Shown here: positions 1-6,412 of the stretch, one piece after another | How the letters are laid out: each line of letters opens with the position of its first letter | Position numbering within the stretch: position 1 is the first letter of the stretch | From: Acidimicrobiaceae bacterium | GTDB lineage: Bacteria; Actinomycetota; Acidimicrobiia; Acidimicrobiales; Palsa-688 | Direction: 5' to 3' | Assembly (NCBI GenBank): GCA_030838025.1 | Contig: JAUTXM010000108.1 | Span: forward strand, 1-15,467 | DNA: 15,467 bases | Notes under the pieces: generated by a model | The model's database searches: none | Seen by the model: only the letters and a program-made list of their open reading frames with translations | What the model was told of the DNA's origin: nothing | Made by a program: the position numbers and the translations under genes

Positions 1-300
1 GCGGGGCCTCGGGCGGCATTGCTGAAATCAGCGTCGCCTGACTACGCGGTGCGGGGGTTGCCGGCTCCGTTGTTGCCACAAACCGATGTAATAGATATAT
101 CCAGTGACAAGAATGATTCGGACCACGAGCTGATCTGCGACGCGCTGGGCGCGCGTCGAGCGATTCTGCGGTTGCCGCCGGCGGCTGATCCCCTGCCCGT
201 GGTAGTCCGAGGCGCCGCACTGGGCCCGGCACTCGTCGTCACGCCGTCGCGATCCGGCGATCCACCAAGGACCGTCGCGGACGGTAACGGAGCCATCTGA
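1..300 (+). pseudogene. 3'-terminal fragment of an unidentified gene (open at left edge)
   Basis: The plus frame is open from base 1 and stops with TGA at 298-300, so any start lies outside the window or the piece is a gene remnant. The central part, read as ARRAILRLPPAADPLPVV and then GPALVVTPS, resembles from memory the start of the helicase core of actinobacterial primosomal protein PriA. PriA would continue for several hundred residues, whereas this frame ends about 20 residues later. If the resemblance is real, this is a truncated or frameshifted remnant. An AT-rich patch near 90-120 interrupts the otherwise GC-rich composition, which also suggests decay or a join. The similarity is remembered rather than searched, and the frame could be chance in GC-rich DNA. 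Confidence 0.3.
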
Positions 301-675
301 CCCGGGCGTTACATGCGAAAGGGGCGCGGAACGGCGGGATGCATCCGAGCCCCCTCGCAACAGGTGTGGGCGTGGCTGGCCGAAGGCGACCCCGCATGAG
401 CCCATGCCTCCAACCTGCTGCTCGGCCTAGCTGAAGCGATGCCGCCGGCACCGGTGCGCAGCTGATTCGGGATGCTCGTTCGACTTCCGGCGGGTGTCCC
501 GGTAGGACGTGCACAGCGTGTTCCACCGACAGTTCAGCGAATCGGTTGGCAGTTTGGCGGACTTTGGCAGCTCTGCCGTCCCAAGTCCGGGAGAACTGAC
601 AAAGCCGGGAGAACTGCCAACCGGTACGGGCCTTCCCCGCTCGGAGCCGTCCGGCAGGAAGCGTGAACGGGCGAA
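301..675. other. Region without a supportable gene
   Basis: Several short frames exist on both strands but none has a convincing start, ribosome binding site or recognisable protein. A few short stretches look like eroded coding sequence, for example a run ending NLLLGLAEAMPPAPVRS before a TGA near 465. The right half holds the inverted-repeat element at 543-624, immediately downstream of the DNA glycosylase stop codon in that gene's orientation. Confidence 0.5.
543..624. repeat. Compact inverted repeat with 18-bp internal repeats (MITE-like)
   Basis: A perfect 12-bp inverted repeat (CGGTTGGCAGTT at 543-554, its complement at 612-623) bounds an element of about 80 bp. Inside each arm the motif recurs with an 18-bp period. 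TTGGCAG starts at 546 and again at 564; CCGGGAGAACTG occurs at 587-598 and 605-616. A small palindrome (GGCAG-CT-CTGCC, 566-577) sits near the centre. Iterated units in inverted orientation are typical of transposase-binding ends of insertion sequences or of non-autonomous miniature elements. No transposase is encoded here, so a solo or relic element is the likely reading. A transcription terminator for the upstream minus-strand gene is an alternative, but there is no T-run. Confidence 0.55.
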
Positions 676-1605
676 CTAGCGGTTCGCAGGCTCTTGGCTG
701 AGGATTCTCGGACCGGCCGCGCGGACGAGCACCGCGACCCAGGTTCGCCAGGGGCGCCAGGCTTCGGCCACCCGCTCCGCCTCCCTGGGAGTGACCGGGC
801 CCGGGAACCCGTAGAGCTGGCCCATCAGGGCGCACAGACGGGGTTCGTTGAGCGGGAGCACGTCGGTGACGCCGGTGGCTCGGACCACGATGAGGTCGGC
901 GTAGAACGGGCCGATTCCAGGAATCGTTCGCAGGTCCGCTCGGGCTCGGTCCTCGCCGACACCGGCGAGGGTGGCGGCGTCGAGCTTGCCGGACTCGGCC
1001 GCAACGGCCACATCGACGATCCGCTGCGCCCGGGTCGCGTCGACCCCCGCGGCGGCCGCCACTCCGGTCTCACCGAGCTCGATGACGCGGGCGGGGGTGG
1101 GCACCGCCCACATCTGGCGCCCGGCCACGTCGAAGCGGGCGCCCGCGGCCTGGGCGAGACGGGCCCGCCACCGCTCGGCGGTCTGGCGTGGTCGGCGCAT
1201 CGAGATCACCGCCCAGAGGGCTGCTTCGTAGGGTGAATGGAACAGTGGTGGGCGCAGGCCCGGTGCGGCTTCGAGCAGCCGGGCGATGACCGGGTCATGG
1301 TCGCCGATTGCCTGGTAGCCGGTGGCGTCATGGTCGATGGACAAGACCCGGGCGACCTGGGTGACGACGATCTCCCGGTCTCGTGTCGCCTCGGGCCCGA
1401 GTCCTGAGATACCCGAGATCGTTCCGTGCACTACGCCTCCGGCCGTCTGCGTGAGTGCGACGGCCGCCTGTCGCCGGTAGCCGTCGAGGCAGAACGCCAG
1501 ACGCATGGTCCCGTCGTAGGTGGCGTCAGAGCGCTGCCCGAAGCCGAACAGTGCTGCTTCCTCCAGGCTGAATGGGCCCTGGGGTTCGATGCTGAAGGTG
1601 TCCAT
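676..1605 (-). CDS. DNA-3-methyladenine glycosylase (AlkA-type, HhH-GPD superfamily)
   Basis: Base-excision repair enzyme that removes alkylated purines from DNA in the cytoplasm; 309 aa from the ATG at 1605. The N-terminal third resembles the AlkA N-domain. The helix-hairpin-helix is at about residues 225-245 (IPGIGPFYADLIVVRATG), followed by DVLPLNEPR (248-256) and the AlkA-like WRPWRTW signature. In AlkA the catalytic Asp is the second D of the PDD segment; by my alignment this protein has Glu254 there. I recall a similar ExPR form in other actinobacterial members, so it may be a subfamily trait rather than a defect. The frame stays open upstream to 2010, but that stretch overlaps the oxidoreductase gene and is not protein-like. 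An in-frame ATG also lies 30 bases upstream of the chosen start. The gene lies 49 bp downstream of the oxidoreductase gene and may be co-transcribed. Confidence 0.88.
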   Translation of the reverse strand: MDTFSIEPQGPFSLEEAALFGFGQRSDATYDGTMRLAFCLDGYRRQAAVALTQTAGGVVHGTISGISGLGPEATRDREIVVTQVARVLSIDHDATGYQAIGDHDPVIARLLEAAPGLRPPLFHSPYEAALWAVISMRRPRQTAERWRARLAQAAGARFDVAGRQMWAVPTPARVIELGETGVAAAAGVDATRAQRIVDVAVAAESGKLDAATLAGVGEDRARADLRTIPGIGPFYADLIVVRATGVTDVLPLNEPRLCALMGQLYGFPGPVTPREAERVAEAWRPWRTWVAVLVRAAGPRILSQEPANR

Positions 1606-1654
1606 GCCACGACGGTACGCCCCTATAGTGGCCATGGACTGGCCTATTTTGGCG

Positions 1655-2620
1655 CTACAAGGTCGCCAACACGGGAAGCAACTCCCGGGCCGCCCAGTCG
1701 ATGAACGCCGACTGCGACTCGGCTCCGATCTGGACCAGCGCCAGGTGGGTGAACCCAGCATCGACAAAGGGCCGGACGCCATCGACGAAGTCGCCGACGT
1801 CCGAGCCGCACGGAATGGACTCGGCAACGTCCTCGGGTCGCACGAACTGTGACGCGGCGGCGAACGCGGCCGGGCCGGGCAACTCGGCATTGACCTTCCA
1901 GCTGCCCCCGAACCACCGGAACTGGGAATGGGCTCGCTTGATCGCGGCCTCGCGGTCGGTGTCGTAACACACGGGCAACTGCCCGACCCGGGGCCGGCCC
2001 TCCCCGCCATGCTCGTCGAACAGTTCTCCGAGTCCTGGGTCGGGCTCCACTGCGATCATGAAGTCTGCCTGGCGTCCGGCCAGCCGGCAGGACTGGAGTC
2101 CGGAGACCGCTATTCCGATGGGAACCGGCGTTTCGTGACGATCCCAGATCTTGGCCGAATCCACGCGGTAATGGCGGCCCCGATAGTTGACGGTGGCACC
2201 GTCGAGCAAGGGCCGGATGATTTCGACCGCCTCCGACAGGCGTTCGTGGCGGACGTTGACCGGCGGCCAACCGTCGCCCGTGACGTGCTCGTTCAGGTTC
2301 TCGCCCGCCCCGAGGCCGAGGCTGAAGCGGCCGTCGGAGAGCACCTGGATGGTCGCCGCCTTCTGGGCCACGACGGCGGGGTGGTAGCGCTTGATGGGAC
2401 AAGTTACGTACGTCATGAGCTCGATGCGCTCGGTGACGTGGGCAATCGCGCCGAGAACGCTCCACGCATAGGGCGAGTGGCCCTGCTCGTCGAGCCACGG
2501 GAAATAATGGTCACTGATGACGGCGAATGGAAAGCCGGCCTCCTCGGCCCTTACGGCGTCGACGACCAGCTGCTTTGGGCCGGCTTGCTCGCACATCAAG
2601 GTGTAGCCGATTTCGGTCAC
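1655..2620 (-). CDS. LLM-class F420-dependent oxidoreductase (G6PDH-like family), copy 1
   Basis: Cytoplasmic TIM-barrel oxidoreductase of the luciferase-like monooxygenase superfamily, 321 aa, full length for the family. The F420-binding and catalytic residues known from mycobacterial Fgd are present: SDH at 36-38 (Asp37, His38), Trp42, and Glu107 in GAGENLNEHVTG. The VTCPIKRYHPAVVAQ segment also matches. The phosphate-binding lysine of Fgd (Lys198, in TSGKGEEL) has no counterpart; the matching region reads AVEPDPGLGELFDEHGG. It is therefore unlikely to be glucose-6-phosphate dehydrogenase itself, and the substrate is unknown. The start is GTG at 2620, preceded by GGAGG 4 bases upstream. The next gene upstream (2734-3687) is a paralog in the same orientation, 46 bases beyond a 113-bp gap minus the leader, suggesting tandem duplication and possible co-transcription. 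Confidence 0.93.
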   Translation of the reverse strand: MTEIGYTLMCEQAGPKQLVVDAVRAEEAGFPFAVISDHYFPWLDEQGHSPYAWSVLGAIAHVTERIELMTYVTCPIKRYHPAVVAQKAATIQVLSDGRFSLGLGAGENLNEHVTGDGWPPVNVRHERLSEAVEIIRPLLDGATVNYRGRHYRVDSAKIWDRHETPVPIGIAVSGLQSCRLAGRQADFMIAVEPDPGLGELFDEHGGEGRPRVGQLPVCYDTDREAAIKRAHSQFRWFGGSWKVNAELPGPAAFAAASQFVRPEDVAESIPCGSDVGDFVDGVRPFVDAGFTHLALVQIGAESQSAFIDWAARELLPVLATL

Positions 2621-2733
2621 GGTGCCTCCAGCCGGGCCATGTTCTTCAGTGTGCAGGGCCGCTCGTCATAGCCAATCTGGCGTCGCACGTCGCGGCAGGA
2701 CTCGAACGATGCCATAGGCGCGGCGTAATCCTC

Positions 2734-3687
2734 TCAGAGGCCGAGGCGGGGTTTGAGCTCCCGGTTATAAAAGTCGAAGTAGCCGGCTTGATCGTCACCC
2801 ACCTGGCTGACGTAGACCTCGTCATAGCCCGCGTCGAGGTAACGGGTGATCATCTCGGCGTGTCGTTCCGGGTCAGGGCCACACACGATCTTGCTGGCCA
2901 CCATGTCCTCGGTGACGATCGACGACGCCTGCTCGAAGTGAGCCGGAGTCGGCAGTTCCTGGCTCAGTTCCCCGGGCACCCCGGTCGTCGGCCAGAGATC
3001 GAACGCCAGCTTGCGGGCCGCCGCCTCGTCGCGGTCCCAGCACACCTTCATGGCCGCGACCTTGACGCCTCGGCCCCCGTGGTCGTCGAAGGATCGAAGG
3101 GCGTCAGCGTCGGGCGCGGTGTTCACGAACCCGTCGCCGATCCGCGCCGCCAACGCCACCGCCTTCGGGCCGAACCCGGAAATGAGGATCGGTGGGGGTC
3201 GCTCGGGCAGGGAGAAGATCTGGGCGTTCTCCACGGTGTAGTGCTGCCCGTGGTGGTTGACCATCCCGCCTTTCCACAACTCGCGAATGACCGCCACGGC
3301 CTCCTCCAGCATGTCCAGCCGTATGTCGGTGGGCGGCCAGCGGCTGCCGGTGATGTGCTCGTTGAGGGCTTCGCCGCTGCCGACCCCGAAGGAGAAACGG
3401 CCCCCGAGCAGGAGCTGCGAGGTGGCGGCGGCCTGGGCGATGACCACCGGATGGGTGCGGATCGTGGGGCAGGTAACACCGGTTGTGACCCGCAGTTCGG
3501 TGGCCGCCGCAATAGCACCGATGACCGACCAGACGAACGGACTCTCACCCTGGCGGTTGGTCCACGGGTGGAAGTGATCCGAGATCAGTACCGAGTGGAA
3601 GCCGGCCTGTTCGGCTTGACGCGCTGTGGCGAGGAGAAATCCCGGGCCATGCTCCTCGCTCGAGAGGAAGCAACCAACCTCAGCCAT
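2734..3687 (-). CDS. LLM-class F420-dependent oxidoreductase (G6PDH-like family), copy 2
   Basis: Paralog of the neighbouring downstream oxidoreductase and likewise a predicted F420-dependent hydride-transfer enzyme, 317 aa. Conserved positions are ISDHFHPW (Asp37, His38, Trp42) and GSGEALNEHITG (Glu106); VTCPTIRTHPVVIAQ also matches the family. As in copy 1, the Fgd phosphate-contact lysine is absent (NTAPDADALRSFDDHGG), and both copies share the DEHGG/DDHGG loop, so they form a subgroup distinct from Fgd. The start is set by a near-perfect ribosome binding site (AAGGAGGA) 6 bases before the ATG at 3687. A GTG seven codons upstream would overlap that site and is rejected. Substrate unknown. 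Confidence 0.94.
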   Translation of the reverse strand: MAEVGCFLSSEEHGPGFLLATARQAEQAGFHSVLISDHFHPWTNRQGESPFVWSVIGAIAAATELRVTTGVTCPTIRTHPVVIAQAAATSQLLLGGRFSFGVGSGEALNEHITGSRWPPTDIRLDMLEEAVAVIRELWKGGMVNHHGQHYTVENAQIFSLPERPPPILISGFGPKAVALAARIGDGFVNTAPDADALRSFDDHGGRGVKVAAMKVCWDRDEAAARKLAFDLWPTTGVPGELSQELPTPAHFEQASSIVTEDMVASKIVCGPDPERHAEMITRYLDAGYDEVYVSQVGDDQAGYFDFYNRELKPRLGL

Positions 3688-3693
3688 CGCGGG

Positions 3694-3701
3694 TCCTCCT
3701 T
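3694..3701 (-). promoter_or_regulatory. Strong ribosome binding site for the second oxidoreductase
   Basis: The minus strand reads AAGGAGGA, 6 bases before the ATG at 3687. It fixes the start there rather than at the in-frame GTG at 3708, which lies upstream of it. Confidence 0.85.
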
Positions 3702-3758
3702 TTCCCACTGTTCGACGCCACGGAACAGCCGCCGGTCGGACCCAGATCTACCCGTCGC

Positions 3759-3777
3759 CCCGGCCTCCTAAGCCGGG
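3759..3777 (-). terminator. GC-rich hairpin between ABC ATPase and oxidoreductase genes
   Basis: Perfect 6-bp stem CCCGGC/GCCGGG with a 7-base loop, just downstream of the ATPase stop codon. CCTCC (3764-3768) and GGAGG (3776-3780) could form a competing stem. There is no T-run on the minus strand, so it would be a weak or factor-dependent terminator or an mRNA-stability element. It makes it less likely that the transporter and oxidoreductases form one uninterrupted operon. Confidence 0.4.
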
Positions 3778-3802
3778 AGGAGCACCGTGGGCTAACCGAG
3801 GG

Positions 3803-4495
3803 CTAACCGGCCAGGGTGTTGACGTCCACCTGGCCCGGTGGCCCGTCGAAGATGACGGCCCCGTCGCGGAGGGCGACACAGCGCTCGGCTCGGCTGACGA
3901 AATCCATCTGGTGGGTGGCCACGACGACGGTCGCGCCCGAGTCGTTGGCGTCGTCGAGCAGCTCGATCAGCGCCGCCCGACCAGGCGGGTCGAGACCCAC
4001 GAACGGTTCGTCGATGAGCAACAGCGCGAAGGGACGGATCAGCCCGAGGAGGATGGCGGTCTTCTGGCGCAACCCGCGGCTGAAACGCGAGGGCAGGTCG
4101 TCGGCCCGTTCGGTGAGCGCCAGTGCGTCGAGCAGCCCGACGGCACGGCTCTGCCAATCCTCGGCCTCGTGCAGGCGGCACACGTACTCGATGTGTTCCA
4201 GCACCGAAAGGTCGTCGTACAGCACCGGGTTGTCGGGCAGGTACGAGACGGCGGCCCGTGCCTCCAGCGACCCGGCCGGGGAACCGATGATCGAGACCTC
4301 GCCGTCAGATGGCTCCAGCAGTCCCGCGGCGATCCGCAGCAGCGTGGTCTTGCCCGAGCCGTTGTGGCCGACGAGGACCAGCCGCTGGCCTTCGGGCACG
4401 GACAGATCCAGTGGCTCAAGGGCCACCAGGTCGCCATAGGACTTGCTCAGCCCGGTCGTCGAGAGCACCGTGATCGGTTCTGTGGGATCGGGCAT
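3803..4495 (-). CDS. ABC transporter ATP-binding protein
   Basis: Cytoplasmic nucleotide-binding subunit that hydrolyses ATP to drive a membrane partner; 230 aa, the usual size for a single-domain ATPase. The Walker A is GHNGSGKT (43-50), the signature helix FSRGLRQK (138-145, a variant of LSGGQ), the Walker B LLLIDEP (158-164), and the H-loop His195 in VATHQ. The Q-loop position reads YLPDNPVLYDDLSV, so the usual Gln is replaced, as seen in several exporter-type ATPases of the CcmA/NatA group. The start is ATG at 4495; no clear ribosome binding site precedes it, so translation may depend on the upstream gene, whose stop lies 50 bp away. The frame continues upstream to 5263 but only as a shadow of the membrane gene. 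The adjacent multi-spanning protein is the probable partner; cargo unknown. Confidence 0.93.
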   Translation of the reverse strand: MPDPTEPITVLSTTGLSKSYGDLVALEPLDLSVPEGQRLVLVGHNGSGKTTLLRIAAGLLEPSDGEVSIIGSPAGSLEARAAVSYLPDNPVLYDDLSVLEHIEYVCRLHEAEDWQSRAVGLLDALALTERADDLPSRFSRGLRQKTAILLGLIRPFALLLIDEPFVGLDPPGRAALIELLDDANDSGATVVVATHQMDFVSRAERCVALRDGAVIFDGPPGQVDVNTLAG

Positions 4496-4545
4496 GGGCG
4501 GCGCCAAAGTTACCGGAGGAGCGACCGCAAGCCGCTCCGCCCTGC

Positions 4546-6381
4546 TCACGGGGTCCTGCTTCGGCCGCTGGCGTGCTTGGCTTCCGCGACCTGGCTGTCC
4601 CACCAACGGTGGGCGTCCTCCTGGTAACGCACCCACGCCAGGCCGAGGATGGCGACTACTCCGACCAGTTGGTCGAGGCTGGCGGCGGCGGCGAGGACCG
4701 GTTGGCCGTGCATGGCGGCATTGCGGGCGGCGACCACCGGGACGACCCCGAGCACCGACATGATCGGTGGCCAGAGCAACCGGCCCACGGCCCGGGCGCC
4801 GGCCGCTTCGGGGATGATCACGGCCTGGGAGCTGAGGGCCGGGGGCGGGCCTTTGATCACACTCATGGCGCCCGCGCCCAAGGCACACACCGCCGCGGGC
4901 AGTACGACAATGGCGCCCAGTTGCCAGGTCGTCGTCGAACCTCCGGTGACCGCAGCCGCAGCGGCGATGCCGACCAGCCCGACCAGGACCATGAGCGCCG
5001 CGGGCGGCCCGAGCTGGCGCAGGTGGAGCTCCCCTGCGGGCGTGTCGTAGCTGGCCGCCCGATCGGGGTGGTCGACCTCCTGCGCCACCGGTTCGGTGGC
5101 GTCGAGCGCCGCCAGGTACAGGGCCAGGCCGGCCACGACGATCAACGGCGTGGTGCCGTTCCAGACGCCTACCAGGCAGACGCCGGCGACCGCGCCGAGG
5201 ACCGCGACGCGCCCCAACCGCAGCGCCGGCCAGCGCAAGATTCCATGCCATCCCCGTCGCCACACCGGGAGGCGGCGGGTGCGAAGCCGCCCCCGGCGCG
5301 AGGTGAGCCCGCTGGGGTCATCCCTCTGGGCGGTGTGGGTGGCGTGAGTGCCGTGAGTGGCGTGAGTGGCGTGGGTCAGGGTCTCGCTGGCGAGCCACGA
5401 TCTCGGGATGGCGCGTGGCAGGCGCAGCCACGGCTGCTGGCGGGGTAGCTCCTGGGCCAGTTGGCGACGCAGCACGATGACGGTCCGAAGATCCTGCAAC
5501 GTCGCCGCGAAGCGGATCTGGCCCACCAACCCGGCTCGGCGCTCCGACGCCTCGAGCGAGGTGCCACCGACGAGCAGCAAGCCGCCCACCAGTGCGGCCA
5601 ATGCCGCCACCGCCGCGACCAGGTCGATCGGGTGCACCGACAGGGGCCACAGTGCGAGGCGCCCGAGGAGGGTGGCCGGTGACGTGATGCGGTGGCCGGC
5701 CACGTCGGCGCCCGACCAGGCGAGCACCAGGATGGCCAGCAGGCCGCCGACCCAGCGCCCGAGGCGACGCCCGGACGCGATTAACGCCAGGCCGAAACCG
5801 CCCGCGACCGCGAGGACGGCTGCGGCGGCTCCGGAGGCGACCCATCCGGCAGGAGGCCCCGGCAGTCGCCGGAGAGCCAGCAGCCCCGCGATGCCACCCG
5901 TCGTGGCTCCGGCGAGCAACAAGAAGCGCAGCTGACGGATGGCCGGTCCCCGCAGTGCCACCGACCGGTCCACCGGCGCCAACAGCACATGGCGGACGTC
6001 AGCCGCCTCGACCACGAGGGGGCCGCCCCGCCCACCCGAGCGCAGTCCGATTGCGAAGGCGAGGGCGATCGCCAGTCCGACCCAGGCGCCTCCATCGGTC
6101 TTGATGGCGGCCAGGTCGGCGCCCGTGATCTTGGTGTCGCCGGTCGCACCGGAGAGCAGGAGGACGCCGATGGACAGCGTGATTCCCGTCAGGTAGGCGC
6201 GATACAACGCTTCGAAGGGGTCGAAATCAGCGATGCGCCGGCGCCTGCGGGTCGCTCGCAGGTCCTTCAGAACCGTCGCCGGTTCGAACGCGAGCGCGGC
6301 ATCCACGGCGAGCGACGCTAGCCCGACAGCGTCTCGTACTCGCCTCCAGCACGCTCGGATCGGGCAGGGGGTGCCAACCAC
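4546..6381 (-). CDS. Polytopic membrane protein, probable ABC transporter permease partner
   Basis: About 611 aa, with an N-terminal segment rich in Arg (LRATRRRRRIADFDPFEALY), then many hydrophobic segments in two blocks (about residues 65-285 and 385-595) separated by a charged cytoplasmic-looking loop. The layout and the ATPase gene 50 bp downstream suggest the membrane part of an ABC exporter. It resembles, from memory, uncharacterised actinobacterial membrane proteins found beside ABC ATPases (possibly the DUF6297 group; unverified). The central loop contains a run of His-Ala-Thr triplets (337-349). The GTG start at 6381 has no ribosome binding site and leaves only 31 bp to the divergent gene. 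An in-frame GTG at 6306, just before the conserved-looking DAALAFEP segment, is a plausible alternative. Confidence 0.8.
   Translation of the reverse strand: MVGTPCPIRACWRRVRDAVGLASLAVDAALAFEPATVLKDLRATRRRRRIADFDPFEALYRAYLTGITLSIGVLLLSGATGDTKITGADLAAIKTDGGAWVGLAIALAFAIGLRSGGRGGPLVVEAADVRHVLLAPVDRSVALRGPAIRQLRFLLLAGATTGGIAGLLALRRLPGPPAGWVASGAAAAVLAVAGGFGLALIASGRRLGRWVGGLLAILVLAWSGADVAGHRITSPATLLGRLALWPLSVHPIDLVAAVAALAALVGGLLLVGGTSLEASERRAGLVGQIRFAATLQDLRTVIVLRRQLAQELPRQQPWLRLPRAIPRSWLASETLTHATHATHGTHATHTAQRDDPSGLTSRRGRLRTRRLPVWRRGWHGILRWPALRLGRVAVLGAVAGVCLVGVWNGTTPLIVVAGLALYLAALDATEPVAQEVDHPDRAASYDTPAGELHLRQLGPPAALMVLVGLVGIAAAAAVTGGSTTTWQLGAIVVLPAAVCALGAGAMSVIKGPPPALSSQAVIIPEAAGARAVGRLLWPPIMSVLGVVPVVAARNAAMHGQPVLAAAASLDQLVGVVAILGLAWVRYQEDAHRWWDSQVAEAKHASGRSRTP
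5335..5373 (-). repeat. 9-bp tandem repeat encoding His-Ala-Thr triplets
   Basis: Four to five tandem 9-bp units (consensus GTGAGTGGC on the plus strand) encode HATHATHGTHATH, with histidines at residues 337, 340, 343, 346 and 349 of the membrane protein. Units differ by single bases. The repeat sits in the hydrophilic loop between the two membrane blocks. Confidence 0.8.
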
Positions 6382-6412
6382 GGCGCCGGCCGTTGACTAG
6401 GGTCACCGGATC

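Noticed and set aside
1606..2010. N-terminal extension of the DNA glycosylase frame
   Set aside because: It overlaps the oxidoreductase gene on the same strand in another frame and is a Pro/Arg/Ser-rich shadow; the protein proper begins at MDTFSIEP.
2527..3771. A 414-residue plus-strand open frame opposite the oxidoreductases
   Set aside because: Antisense shadow; the minus-strand frames contain clear family motifs and ribosome binding sites.
3789..3809. Two 10-bp direct repeats GGGCTAACCG one base apart at the ATPase stop codon
   Set aside because: Only two units, one overlapping the coding end; likely a small local duplication without a clear role.
4496..5263. Long upstream extension of the ABC ATPase frame
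   Set aside because: It is an Arg/Gly/Pro-rich shadow of the membrane-protein gene; the ATPase domain starts normally at the ATG at 4495.
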